Assembly (NCBI RefSeq): GCF_013128195.2
Contig: NZ_CP053452.2
Span: 9,486,001-9,550,000, forward strand
Origin: Frigoriglobus tundricola
GTDB lineage: Bacteria; Planctomycetota; Planctomycetia; Gemmatales; Gemmataceae
Length of the DNA: 64,000 nucleotides
Reading direction: 5' to 3'
Each line of letters starts with the position of its first letter. The first letter of the stretch is position 1. Shown in pieces: positions 25,519-34,829 of this stretch. The notes under the pieces are model-generated. The model was not told where the DNA came from. It saw only the letters and a list, made by a program, of their open reading frames with translations, and made no database searches. The position numbers and the translations under genes are program-made.

Positions 25519-26562
25519 ATGACGTCGAAGCTCGCTGATCCTCACGCGCCGGTCGCCGCGCCGGTCGCCCACCGGCGCGGCGCCGGCCCCGCCCGAACGA
25601 TCGTCCCCGTTCTGTCACCGGTCTTCGTCGCGGCCATCGCCCTCGCCTTGCATTACGGTGTCTCCGACGCGCAGCTCCCGCCGCTCACGTGGCTGGGCGC
25701 GCTGCCCGCGTGGCAACACCCATACCCCGTCGGGCTGGTTCTCGTCGCGGGTGCCGGCCTCCTCGTGGCGGCCGGGCAGGCGGCACTGCCGGCCCTGCGC
25801 CCGACGGTGCGCCACGTCGCCCCGCTCGTGGCCGGTGCCATCGGCGTCACCGCCGTCTGGGAGCTCGTCACGACGAAGATGGATTGGCTGCACAAGCCGT
25901 TCTTCCCCGGTCCGGACGAGGTGTTCGGAGCGATCGTCGAGGACCGTGTGCTCCTGCTTGAGTGCGCCTGGCACTCGCTCCGGCTGCTCCTCTCCGGCTA
26001 TCTGACCGGCGTCGCGGCGGGTTTGATCACGGGTACCGTCATCGGCTGGTTCCCACGGGTGCGGTACTGGGCGATGCCCGCCATCAAGTTCGTCGGCCCG
26101 GTCCCGGCTACGGCCCTCATCCACGTGGCGATGTCCATCTGGAAGGACTCGTTCCCGGCCGCGGTCGCCCTGATCGCGTTCGCGGTCTGGTTCCCGATGA
26201 CCATCCTCACCTCTTCGGGCATCGCCAACGTCCGCCTGTCCTACCTCGACGTGGCCCGGACGCTGGGCGCCGGTCGGTTCTATCTGATCTTCCGCGTGGC
26301 GCTACCGGCCGCGCTGCCGACCATCTTCATCGGGCTGTTCATGGGGTTGGGGGCGTCGTTCCTGACCCTCATCGTGGCCGAGAACGCCGGGGTGACCGCC
26401 GGGCTCGGCTGGTACCTGAGTTGGCAGAAGGGGTACATGGAGTACGCGAAGATGTACGGCGTGCTGGTTCTCAGCGGCGTGTTCTTCTCGACCCTCATGT
26501 CGCTCCTGTTCATGGTCCGCGACCGGGTGTTGAAGTGGCAGAAGGGGGTCATCAAGTGGTGA
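25519..26562 (+). CDS. ABC transporter permease (SsuC/TauC/NrtB type)
   Basis: A 347-residue inner-membrane permease. The N-terminal ~100 residues add extra hydrophobic helices before the core found in SsuC/TauC/NrtB permeases. The core has LGAGRFYLIFRVALPAALPT, the EAA-type loop that docks on the ATPase, followed by GLGASFLTLIVAENAG. AGGAGA at 25505-25510 precedes ATG 25519. The stop codon overlaps the ATPase start (GTGA), so the proteins are translationally coupled. The extra N-terminal helices are longer than in typical SsuC proteins. Confidence 0.88.
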   Translation: MTSKLADPHAPVAAPVAHRRGAGPARTIVPVLSPVFVAAIALALHYGVSDAQLPPLTWLGALPAWQHPYPVGLVLVAGAGLLVAAGQAALPALRPTVRHVAPLVAGAIGVTAVWELVTTKMDWLHKPFFPGPDEVFGAIVEDRVLLLECAWHSLRLLLSGYLTGVAAGLITGTVIGWFPRVRYWAMPAIKFVGPVPATALIHVAMSIWKDSFPAAVALIAFAVWFPMTILTSSGIANVRLSYLDVARTLGAGRFYLIFRVALPAALPTIFIGLFMGLGASFLTLIVAENAGVTAGLGWYLSWQKGYMEYAKMYGVLVLSGVFFSTLMSLLFMVRDRVLKWQKGVIKW

Positions 26563-27353
26563 GCAATTCGCCCGGGGCGTCGGAGGGCGCGGTCCTCCGC
26601 GCCCGCGACGTGGGTAAGGCGTTCGCAACGACGGTCGCCCTGGACCGGGTGTCGCTCGAAGTCGGCGCCGGCGAGCTGGTGTCTCTGGTCGGCCCGAGCG
26701 GGTGCGGGAAGTCCACGCTCCTGCGGCTGGTCGCGGGGCTGGACGCCCCGACGACGGGCGAATTGTGGGTCGGGGACGAACCGATCAGCGGGCCGAGTGC
26801 CGAGCGGGGGCTGGTGTTCCAGGACCCGAGCCTGTTCCCGTGGCTGACGGTGCGGCGGAACATCGAGTCCGGCCTCGTGGCCCGCGGCGTCCTCCGCCAG
26901 CGGCGCCACGAAGTGGACGAGTACCTCCGCCTGGTCGGCCTCGACGCCTTTGCGGACGTGTACCCGCACCAGCTCTCCGGCGGCATGGCCCAGCGGGCGG
27001 CACTGGCCCGCGCGCTGATCAACCACCCGCGGGTGCTGCTGCTCGACGAGCCGCTCGGCGCGCTGGACCAGTTCACCCGGATGCGGATGCAGGACGAGAT
27101 TCTGCGGATGTGGGAGTCCCGCGGGACGACCATGCTCCTGGTCACCCACGACATCGACGAAGCGCTCTACCTGAGCGACCGCATTGCGGTGATGTCCCCG
27201 CGGCCGGGGCGGATCGACCGGGTGATGGACGTGGACCTGCCCCGCCCGCGGCACCGCAACGACCGCCGGTTCCTCGATTACCGCGCCCGGCTCCTCGAAC
27301 TGCTCCAACTCACAGGCGCAATCGACAGCCCGTCACCGCACCTCCAGAAGTAA
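26559..27353 (+). CDS. ABC transporter ATP-binding protein (SsuB/TauB/NrtD type)
   Basis: A 264-residue ATPase that powers the preceding permease. Walker A is GPSGCGKST, the Q loop lies in LVFQDPSLFPW, the signature is LSGGMAQR, Walker B is VLLLDEPLGALD, and the switch His is in LVTHDIDEAL. This set is characteristic of the nitrate/sulfonate/taurine import subfamily. Translation starts at GTG 26559, overlapping the permease stop; GTG 26556 is an in-frame alternative. AGAAGGGGG lies at 26540-26548. The operon ends here: the next feature is the tail of an interrupted gene on the other strand. Confidence 0.92.
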   Translation: MSNSPGASEGAVLRARDVGKAFATTVALDRVSLEVGAGELVSLVGPSGCGKSTLLRLVAGLDAPTTGELWVGDEPISGPSAERGLVFQDPSLFPWLTVRRNIESGLVARGVLRQRRHEVDEYLRLVGLDAFADVYPHQLSGGMAQRAALARALINHPRVLLLDEPLGALDQFTRMRMQDEILRMWESRGTTMLLVTHDIDEALYLSDRIAVMSPRPGRIDRVMDVDLPRPRHRNDRRFLDYRARLLELLQLTGAIDSPSPHLQK

Positions 27354-27396
27354 AAAACGCTCCTTCAGTGTGTGCCGGAGTGGTGAGGCCCGACAG

Positions 27397-27671
27397 TTAC
27401 TCCTTGACCATCGGTGCCGGTTCACGTGAATGAGGAGGAGGTGCGGGCGCTTGGGGCGGGGTGGGTGACCACCCGATCAATCTCCAGCTCGCCCAGAGGT
27501 CATTGAGATCCGGTTCTTCGAACGTGAACGCCGCCTGTGCGTTCTGCCCACGCGGGTCACACACCATCAGTGACATCAGGGCCTTATCGGCACGGGCCGA
27601 CCCGATCAGGTAGGCGAGGGACTTCCCATCGGGTGACCACGCCAGCCCAGTTGTCCAGCCACCGTCTTCAT
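27397..27671 (-). pseudogene. Detached C-terminal part of the interrupted ECF sigma/beta-propeller gene
   Basis: This fragment encodes about 91 residues, starting with HEDGGWTTGLAWSPDGKSLAYLIGSA, a TolB/WD40-like propeller blade written here in overlapping pieces: HEDGGWTTGLAW, then SPDGKSLAYLIGS. It ends in a Pro-rich tail (APAPPPHSREPAP). The first three residues, HED, also end the upstream part at 29350, because they lie in the 9-bp target duplication. A chance ATG inside the IS end (encoding MRSYT) could allow translation, but the product would be only part of one blade. Confidence 0.85.
27663..27671. repeat. Target site duplication, left copy
   Basis: CGTCTTCAT abuts the GGGTGT end of the IS and is repeated exactly at 29350-29358. 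Removing the IS and one copy restores a single open frame of the interrupted gene, which confirms it as a target duplication. Confidence 0.93.
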
Positions 27672-29349
27672 GGGTGTAGGACCGCATTTGCGTGCAGTTG
27701 GGGTTGGGCTACAACGGTGGGTGGCAAATCCCACTCTGAAGTTCGCCCCAAGTGCAAGGCAGGACGGCCGATGGCGAAACGCAAACTGACGCCTGAGCAA
27801 TTGGCGGCTGTGGAAGAACTCGCCAAGCAGTGGGGTAAAATCGTTGCCAAGAACGCCTACGGCGAGGGCGGTCCGGCGCGCGATGTGGACTTCGACGAGA
27901 TGGAGCAGATCGCCGCTGCGGCCACGCGGGGGCTGGCCCGAGGGACGCTCGAACACCTCACACAGCAACAAGCCCAACAACTCCCCACCGAGCTCTCGTG
28001 TCCCACGTGCCAGAAGCTCTGTTCGGTCCGAAGCCGATCCCGCGAGGTCGTCGCACGCGGGGCAACGATCACCCTTCACGAACCCGTCGCACACTGTCCC
28101 GCCTGCCGCCGGGACTTTTTCCCCCCAACGAACCAACCTCAAACTTGATGCCCACGGGTACAGCCCCTCGGTACTTGCCAAGATCGTCCACGTCGGGGCC
28201 GTACTCCCGTCGTTCGAGTTGGCCGCCAAGACGCTCCGACTGCTGGCCGAGGTGTCGATCAGTGGTCGGCACGTCGGGCGATTGACCGAAACCATTGGTG
28301 CCGAGTTGGCCGCCCGACGCGACGAACACGCCGAAGCCCACCGGCGGCGTCAACTCGACGCGCAGGTTCCGAACGTGCCGAGCGTGGTGGCCGTTGAGGT
28401 CGATGGCGGTCGCTACCAGCGCCGCGCCGAGGGGCAAGGGTGTGGGGCGCGAGATCCGCATTGGCGCGAGGACAAGGTCGCGTGCCTGGTCACGTTGGAG
28501 GGTCCGACGTGCGAGACCGACCCACAACCCGAACCGCCCGAGTGCTTCCTCGACCGCAAGCACGTCGGGAACATGACGCAGTGCTCAGCCACTTGCGAGC
28601 CCACAATAGGAAGCGCATCCGCTGAATCGAAGGCCGTAGCCCAACCCGATGCGCACGCCTGGCAACCGGAGCGGTTGGTGCGCACGTGCGTGGCGACGAC
28701 GCGCGACAGCGAAGCGTTCGGTCGATTGGTGGGTGCGGAAGCGCAGGCGCGGAACTTCGGGGCGGCGAGTCGTCGTGCGTTCGTGGGCGACGGCCAGGCG
28801 TACAACTGGGCGATCCAGACGCGCTGGTTCGCGGAGTACGTGCCGGTGGTCGACTTCATCCACGTGCTGAGCTACGCGCGGCAAGCGGCGCGTGCGACCG
28901 GTGGAAGCGATGCCGAGCAGTGGGACCGATACGCGCGCTGGATGCGGGGGTGCTGGCAGGGTCGGGTGTCCGAGGTACTCGGGGAGATGGATCGTGAGCA
29001 AGAACGGATCGGCGAGCCACCGGAGGGCGCCGAGGACACGGACGGACGCGTGGTGCTGGCACGTGCGCGTGGGTACTTGAGGAATAACGCGGAGCGCATG
29101 AAGTACCCGGAGTACCGCAAGGCCGGTCTGCCGGTAACGAGTTCGTGGGTGGAGTCGTTGATCAAGGAGATCAACTACCGAGTCAAGGGCACCGAGAAAT
29201 TCTGGAACGAGGACGGGGCCGAAGCGGTGCTGCAAGTGCGCGCCGCCGCGCTAAGCGACGATGAACGGCTCGATAAGTACCTCGCCGCTCGTCCCGGGTC
29301 CCCATTCCAGCGGCGAGCGGCGGCCTGATACATACCCGGTCTTACACCC
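27672..29349 (+). mobile_element. ISKra4-family insertion sequence (1678 bp)
   Basis: The element is bounded by 13-bp terminal inverted repeats with one mismatch: GGGTGTAGGACCG at 27672-27684, and the complement of GGGTGTAAGACCG at 29337-29349. It is flanked by a perfect 9-bp duplication, CGTCTTCAT. Ends beginning GGG with 9-bp duplications fit the ISKra4 family as I recall it. It carries one transposase reading frame in two phases and is inserted in a gene of the opposite strand. The near-perfect ends and exact duplication suggest a fairly recent insertion. Confidence 0.9.
27771..29328 (+). pseudogene. ISKra4-family transposase, split into two reading phases
   Basis: The first phase (27771-28148, 125 residues) starts MAKRKLTPEQLA and holds a zinc-finger-like part with CPTCQKLC and CPACRRDF. 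The second phase (entered near 28122, ending 29328) starts TNLKLDAHGYSP and includes AVEVDGGRYQRR, FVGDGQAYNW, VDFIHVLSYARQAA and VTSSWVESLIKEINYRVKG, which resemble catalytic regions of ISKra4 transposases. The phases meet at a TTTTTCCCCCC run (28116-28126). One C fewer would give RDFFPQRTNLKLD, a continuous product of about 518 residues. It is either a broken gene, a +1 recoding site or a homopolymer error. No other lesion is seen. Confidence 0.8.
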
Positions 29350-31000
29350 CGTCTTCATGGCGCGTGCCTTCCGATACTTCTCTCGTGCGAACGTTGACCA
29401 CACGAACCGCAGGTACGCGCCCCGGCGCTTTGTCCGATCGCGGAGTGGCGTAACCGAGACAGGCGACGAGTCGCCCGTTGGGAGACGGCAACGCCCATGC
29501 GGGGCGCAGTTCGGGGGTCGCCAACCGCTCCGGGTCACCGCCCCGAAATGGTACCCTCGATAGCACAAGGTTTGCCGGTACGTAGTTCTGCGTGAACAGC
29601 CATTCGCCGTCGGGTGAAATCCCGCACAACATCTGCCTAACGTCGATACGGGGCGAGCTGTCGCGATCCCCCAGGCTCGACGTTTTCTTGGTCTCCGCAT
29701 TGAACATGGAATGCAGGACGAACGCCTTCATCGTCATCGGCTCAGCCTTGATGACGCCCTTACCGTCTGGGAGCCAGTGGAACCAGCCGTGCGGATTGAG
29801 CGGAATGTCGGTCGCGGTGACATCCCCTTTGCCGGTGACGTCCTGATAGTGGAGCCTGCATCCGTTAAGCCAGAGTGGCTCTTCGCCAGCGGGCTTGTTC
29901 CTTGGTTCACCAGCCGTCCCGGCGAACATGACCTTCGTGCCGTCGTCGGAGAAGCCGAAGAAGTGACCCGGACAAGCCACCTCCTTGACGTTCGCACCGT
30001 CAAGGTTGGTGCCGGTGACCTTGCCGGCCTTCGGGTCGTAGGTCCAGATCAGACCGGTGCGGGTATCGAGATACGCGTCGCGCGCATTGATTTCCGTCAC
30101 TTTCTTCCCGCTCGGCTTGTACGCGACGAGCTTGTGACGTTTCTCGTGCTTGAGCCAGATCACACCGGGATCGGGCGAGTCCTTGGGTACCGGAGCGGCG
30201 GCGCTCTCGCCCCCACGCCGGCCACCGAACACGAGTAAGACCACCAGTACTGCGAGCGCGGCACACACTTTTAACGTCGCCAAAAGCGTGACCTCCGTCC
30301 CTGAATGAGGAAGCAGGTGCAATCGCGACCCCGGCGGCACCTGTCCGACCGCAGTCGCGACGGTCGCCGCGTGCAGTCGCTCCGGTACTATTGTGACGGC
30401 CACGGCCATTGCTGGTGACACGCCCCGCGATGTCAACCGCTCGGCGAGTTTCTTGCGCGCCGCCGCCAGCCGACTGCTGAGCGTCCCCTCCGCGATTCCC
30501 AACTTCTCCGCGGCCTCTTTCCGGCTGAGCCCTTGCAGTTCGCAAAGGACAACTGCCTCACGGAGCGCGGACGAAAGCGCGGTGATCTCCTCGTCCAACA
30601 CGCGCACCGCGTCGTCCGGCACCTGTGGCGGTGTCGCCGTCTCCGGTACGGCACGGGTCAGCGTTTCGTGCCTCCGGCGCCGGCCGAGTCCGTCACGTGC
30701 CCGCGTGGCCACGTTCACGGCGACCCCGTACAGCCACGGACCGAGCCGGCGCGTGCCGTCCAGCGCATTCGCTTTCCGTGCCAGCACCAGAAACGTCGCC
30801 TGAAACGCGTCGTCCGCGAGATGAACGTCCGGGACGATGCGCCGGCACGTCGCCAGCACGAACCGGCCGTAGCGCGCCACCAGTCGCGCGAACGCCTGCT
30901 CGTCCCGATCCAGCACGAACCGGCGGAGCAGTTCGCCGTCGGTCTCGGGTTGCAAGAGCTGGAGAGCGGTACACAGGCTACCGAATTTCTCTGTGAACAT
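29342..31000 (-). pseudogene. ECF sigma factor with membrane-anchored beta-propeller, truncated by IS
   Basis: The N-terminal ~180 residues are a planctomycete-type ECF sigma factor: region 2 with FARLVARYGRFVLATCRR and DAFQATFLVLARKA, and region 4 with LQGLSRKEAAEKLGI and GTLSSRLAAARKKL. A transmembrane helix follows (VCAALAVLVVLLVFGG), then an extracytoplasmic TolB/WD40-like propeller. The frame stops two codons into the IS (HEDGV, stop 29342-29344). Joined to the fragment at 27397, the intact protein would be about 638 residues. The start at 31000 is preferred for its GAGGG; ATGs at 31027 and 31030 are alternatives. The sigma domain and anchor survive, so a truncated product might still act. 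Confidence 0.88.
29350..29358. repeat. Target site duplication, right copy
   Basis: CGTCTTCAT follows directly on the IS terminus ACACCC and matches the copy at 27663-27671 exactly. Confidence 0.93.
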
Positions 31001-31165
31001 ACCGGCCCTCGCGTGTCCAGCCAGCATCATACTCCCGCGACCCGGCGCGGCGCGTCGGTGAAAACTGGCACCTGCCCCGTGCCCGAATAGTGAAGTGGTC
31101 GCGCTCTGTTGAAACGGGAACCCGATACGAGGAGGCTGAAGACCGACTGCGCCCCGGTTCGGCGC

Positions 31166-32281
31166 TCACGATTTCTTCCGGCAGTAGGCGCGGGCGGCGT
31201 CCGTGACGTGCTGGTGGAACAACCAGCCGTAGCCGTTGCGCTCGTACTGGAGCAGGACGTCGTTCGTCGTCAGGTTGTACTTTTTCGCGATCGACTCCAG
31301 GTTCCAGTCGTGGTCAGCCAGTTGCTTGAGCAGGTACGCCCGCCGGGTTTGTGCGGCCGACAGCCGGTACGTCTTGAGGTACTGGAGGGAACCGTCCGGC
31401 GCGACGATCCGCTCGCCGATGTGGTTCTCGTCGCTCGGGTTCAGACTGCCGATGAACCGTTCGAGCCGGAACGGCCCGGCCTCGTAAACGGTCTCCGCCG
31501 TCACCGGCACGTCCAACAACCCGATCGAAGCGGTGCGTCCGAACGCGGCCCATTCCTGGCGCATCAGTTCCACAGCGGCCCGCAGGTCCGTGAGCGTCCG
31601 GATCGACTCCGGTCGGGCCGGAAAGTCACACGGCGGAAGGCTCGGGTACATCACGGCGTACTGCCAGATCAGTTCGCCGAAGAAGTCCTGCAACAGCGAG
31701 TCGTGAAGCGCGCGGTAGTCGTCCGGGTGCGGCGTCACGAACGCCGTGGCCAGCGCGTCCGCGACGAACACGAGAACGCCCACCTGCCCCTCGTGTATCT
31801 CGAACACGCGCAGGGCCTCGTCGAACCCTTCGAGCGCCCAGCCGGCAACCGAGCGTTCGACCCGCGGGCTCATCCCCCTGGAAATCGCCTCGCGCGAGAA
31901 ATAGCCCCACTGGACCGTTGGCCCGCCGAAGTGCAGCGCGAGGAGCCCCTCCATTGCCAGGTGCAGCGGAAGAAAGCGCAACCGGCGGCCGTCCTGCCGC
32001 TTGGCCATGCGGTGGAACACACCGGCGGGAACCGCGGACTGTGTCCGCACCTTGTTGAGCTGCGCGCCGAGAGAGGCGACCGGGGCCGAGCTATCGGCCC
32101 ACTCCAGGACCAGGGCGTGCGGGATGTAGCTCGTGTAAACCGCCCCGGGCAGCCGCACGGCGTACCCCGATTCCTTCGACAGCCCGAGCCGCAGGTCCGT
32201 GCGAAAGGTCGGGCGCAGTAGCGGCACGAGGCGGAACGCGCCGCACACCTGCGACGGGGCCAGGATCAGGTCATTCAACAT
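31166..32281 (-). CDS. Protein of unknown function, partner of the vWA protein
   Basis: A 371-residue soluble protein that I do not recognise with certainty. It starts MLNDLILAPSQVCGAFRLVPLL and is an alpha/beta protein with no signal peptide or membrane helix. A C-terminal segment (LKQLADHDWNLESIAKKYNL, then TTNDVLLQYERNGYGW) looks like a helix-turn-helix. Its start lies 10 bases inside the end of the vWA gene, so the two are translationally coupled and probably act together. It could belong to the ARPP-type domains described beside TROVE/vWA and ADP-ribosylglycohydrolase genes, but I cannot verify this. A longer upstream frame was rejected because it would run through the vWA gene. Confidence 0.6.
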   Translation of the reverse strand: MLNDLILAPSQVCGAFRLVPLLRPTFRTDLRLGLSKESGYAVRLPGAVYTSYIPHALVLEWADSSAPVASLGAQLNKVRTQSAVPAGVFHRMAKRQDGRRLRFLPLHLAMEGLLALHFGGPTVQWGYFSREAISRGMSPRVERSVAGWALEGFDEALRVFEIHEGQVGVLVFVADALATAFVTPHPDDYRALHDSLLQDFFGELIWQYAVMYPSLPPCDFPARPESIRTLTDLRAAVELMRQEWAAFGRTASIGLLDVPVTAETVYEAGPFRLERFIGSLNPSDENHIGERIVAPDGSLQYLKTYRLSAAQTRRAYLLKQLADHDWNLESIAKKYNLTTNDVLLQYERNGYGWLFHQHVTDAARAYCRKKS

Positions 32282-33650
32282 GATCCGCCTCCGTTCCCGT
32301 CGCAAGGAACTCTTCGGCACGGCGGTCCAGAAACGATTCCAGATCGGCCCGTGTGACGGTTCCCGTTGCGAACCGGGCGAACGCCAGTGCCGTCGGCAGA
32401 CTCTCCGCATCGCGCAGGCCGACGGTGGGCACCCCTTCGGCCAGAGCGCGCGGCGCGTAGTCGCTGGCCGAGAAGACGGGGTTGAGGTGAACGATGGACA
32501 CACGGCCCTTCGGGTCGAGGTGCGACTGCCAGTACTTCAGTACGGCGCTCCCGCCGCCCGGCGGGTCGTTCACCACGGCGTCGCTGACGATCACCAGCAG
32601 TTCCGGAGCCGTGTCCAGGGCGTCGAGGATCGGCGTCGAAAGGTCGGTCGCTCCCCGCGCCGCGGGTTTGACGCCCGGGAACGGGTGGGTCCAGAACGCG
32701 CGGTACTCCCGACTTGCCGCTGCCAGCACGCGATCCACGGCCCACGCGACGCCGAGCGGCCGCCGCTTCTTCTCCTGAGTCCCGGACGCCGAGTAGCTGT
32801 TGTCGAGTACGGCCGATACTTTACCGAGCGACAGCGGCGAACTCCGGAGGAGCCGGACCGTCGCGCGGCTGATGGCAGCCATCACTTCTTCTGTCAGTTC
32901 CGGAAGCGACAGGGCGTAGAGCACCAGCTTCGTGAGTGGCGAGCGGCCGAGGTCGATTTCGACCTCGCCGGACTTCTGCACCCGCAGTTTCTCGGTTTGT
33001 GTCATGCGGGGCCGGATTTTCACCAGGAACTGCTCGCGCGGAATGCGGTGCTTGGCGGCCAGCCCCTCCGCGACCGTGAACGGCAACTCGTAAACGGCCT
33101 CGGCGCTGTGCCACGCCCGTCGCACCTGCTCGAAGAGCGGCGTCTGGAACACGGCCACTCGCTTCTCGAAGAGGAACCGCCCCGCTTCGCCCGGCAGCGA
33201 GAGGTGGTTGTGGCACGCGACCGCCTTGACCTTGTTCCGGTACTTCACGCAGTCGAACACAGCATCACGCCCGCGCATATAGTCGCGCACGATGGCCCGC
33301 GTGCGTCGGTTGTTGATCCCCAGGCGGCGGACATCGCGGAGCGTCTTCCAGGCGCGCTGCGGCGGCATCGTCGCCAGCGCGCGGGCGATCAGCGCCCCCT
33401 CTTTCGGTATGGCCTCCTTCCCGGAGGCCAGGAGCCGGAGAATGATTTGCGACTGGTTGAAGTGGTTAATCCCGACCGCCAGCGAGCGGGCGTAAACGGA
33501 ACGGTAATTTACCAGCACGTACTGGTGGAGGAAGTCGATCGACACGCGCTGGCTGTTGGCGTTCTCGTAGAACTCGCGCTGACCGGTACACGCGTAACAA
33601 GCGTTGAGGAAGTGAACGATGTCTTCACGTTGCGTCCGCTCGGCGAACAT
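32271..33650 (-). CDS. vWA-domain protein, possibly TROVE/Ro60-like
   Basis: A 459-residue soluble protein. The N-terminal ~260 residues are helical and basic (MFAERTQREDIVHFLNACYA, then repeats of short helices with RNNRTR-like basic patches). The C-terminal ~190 residues form a von Willebrand A domain with an intact metal site: DNSYS (DxSxS), the Thr of ATDLST, and Asp in VIVSDAVVND. A helical RNA-binding ring plus MIDAS-bearing vWA domain is the layout of bacterial Ro60 (TROVE) proteins, which bind Y RNAs and structured RNA. I judge similarity by layout only. ATG 33650 has GGAAGGG upstream. It overlaps its partner gene by 11 bases. Confidence 0.65.
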   Translation of the reverse strand: MFAERTQREDIVHFLNACYACTGQREFYENANSQRVSIDFLHQYVLVNYRSVYARSLAVGINHFNQSQIILRLLASGKEAIPKEGALIARALATMPPQRAWKTLRDVRRLGINNRRTRAIVRDYMRGRDAVFDCVKYRNKVKAVACHNHLSLPGEAGRFLFEKRVAVFQTPLFEQVRRAWHSAEAVYELPFTVAEGLAAKHRIPREQFLVKIRPRMTQTEKLRVQKSGEVEIDLGRSPLTKLVLYALSLPELTEEVMAAISRATVRLLRSSPLSLGKVSAVLDNSYSASGTQEKKRRPLGVAWAVDRVLAAASREYRAFWTHPFPGVKPAARGATDLSTPILDALDTAPELLVIVSDAVVNDPPGGGSAVLKYWQSHLDPKGRVSIVHLNPVFSASDYAPRALAEGVPTVGLRDAESLPTALAFARFATGTVTRADLESFLDRRAEEFLATGTEADHVE

Positions 33651-33921
33651 GACGACCCTTCCGGGTGCCGCCCGCCGCCGGGGAGTGACGATGCGACTTT
33701 GAGCTCTCACTTCACAGGTAAGTTCGGAAGTCGCAGCAAAGTCCCGCGACGGCGGGGCGGCTCAGGTAGTCTACACGAGACGTTCATCAGACGCGCCGGC
33801 GAGGGCTCAGGTTCACCGCGCTGGCAACAGACCTCTGTAGCGCGGCCTTTGTTTTCGACACGGGTTTGCTTCTCCCGGCGCGACACGGTCTTGTCGTTTT
33901 CCGTAAATGATTCCGTCCGGG

Positions 33922-34044
33922 TCACCCAACTGCCGACGCAGAACCCGTACTAGGGGTCGCGGTCGTTGTTGGCTTTTCGTCTACCGTGCCGGAACCAGAC
34001 GCGCTCAGCAGGAGTACGGTCGCAAGGAACGTGATCGTTTTCAT
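33922..34044 (-). CDS. 40-residue secreted peptide
   Basis: A very short gene. The peptide begins MKTITFLATVLLLSASGSG, a good signal peptide, followed by a Thr/Ser/Ala-rich tail (TVDEKPTTTATPSTG). The ATG has GAGG at a spacing of eight bases. It starts 25 bases after the ispD stop codon on the same strand, so it may be the last gene of that operon. Signal-bearing peptides of this size are common but rarely annotated in planctomycetes. Codon use fits the local GC bias. Function is unknown. Confidence 0.5.
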   Translation of the reverse strand: MKTITFLATVLLLSASGSGTVDEKPTTTATPSTGSASAVG

Positions 34045-34069
34045 TTCCACTGCCTCGAATTTTCTGGTG

Positions 34070-34822
34070 TCACCACTTGGCGTCGTCGTCGAACGCGCCG
34101 GACGCCGGCCGCGGCGGGGACGCCGTCCGGGCGGCGCGGGCCTTGAGCACCGCGTCCGCGAGTTCGAGATCGTCCTTGGTGGTGATCTTGAAGTTCGTAG
34201 CGGAGCCCGGCACCACGACCACCGAATGGCCGATCGCTTCTAGTAACTGGGCGTCGTCGGTGATGGCCCCGGCGATCCCGCCGCGCCGCGCGTAGGCCGC
34301 GGCGAGCCAGTCGCGGCGGAAGATCTGCGGTGTCTGGGCCTGCCAGACACCGGCCCGTGGAACGGTACCAGTGATTCGGTTGGTCGCGGGATCGACTTGT
34401 TTCAGCGTGTCAGCCACCGCCACAGCCGGCATGGCCGCCCCGTGTTCCTCCGCTGCACAAAGAACCGCGTCCACAAGCGCGCCGGTGACCAGCGGGCGGA
34501 CCGCGTCGTGAACTGCTACGAACGGCACGTCTTCTGGAACGAGGGCCAGTGCGTTCGCCACCGACTCGAACCGCTCAGCGCCCCCCTCGACGATCTCCGC
34601 GTTGGCGAAGGCCAGCAGGTGACCGAACCGCCGGCGGAAGTCGTCGCGATCCTCCTTGGCAAGAACGAGATAGACCCGACTCACGTCCGGGCGCGACCAG
34701 AACGGCTCGGCCGCCCGCTGCCAGACCGGGCGCCCGTCGAGAGTGACGAACGGTTTCTTCTCCAGCCCGCCGAACCGGGACGACCGACCCGCGGCCGGAA
34801 TGATGACAGCGAAGCGCGACAT
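34070..34822 (-). CDS. ispD: 2-C-methyl-D-erythritol 4-phosphate cytidylyltransferase
   Basis: A 250-residue nucleotidyltransferase of the non-mevalonate isoprenoid pathway, which makes CDP-methylerythritol from CTP and MEP. The CTP-binding motif IPAAGRSSRFGG is at the N-terminus. The pathway signatures VAVHDAVRPLV and VWQAQTPQIFRRDWL are present, as is the TDDAQLLEA region. The last ~30 residues are a divergent Pro/Ala/Asp-rich tail. It follows a small coiled-coil gene after 7 bases, and a short peptide gene follows it. No ispF is adjacent, unlike the common ispDF pairing. Confidence 0.93.
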   Translation of the reverse strand: MSRFAVIIPAAGRSSRFGGLEKKPFVTLDGRPVWQRAAEPFWSRPDVSRVYLVLAKEDRDDFRRRFGHLLAFANAEIVEGGAERFESVANALALVPEDVPFVAVHDAVRPLVTGALVDAVLCAAEEHGAAMPAVAVADTLKQVDPATNRITGTVPRAGVWQAQTPQIFRRDWLAAAYARRGGIAGAITDDAQLLEAIGHSVVVVPGSATNFKITTKDDLELADAVLKARAARTASPPRPASGAFDDDAKW

Positions 34823-34829
34823 GAGGCAC

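Noticed and set aside
33651-33921. Y-RNA-like gene beside the vWA/TROVE-like operon
   Set aside because: Short pairings can be drawn, but no stable long stem with an internal loop was found by eye.
33707-33925. Possible 72-residue protein upstream of the vWA gene
   Set aside because: No ribosome binding site, no hydrophobic core pattern and no relation to neighbours.
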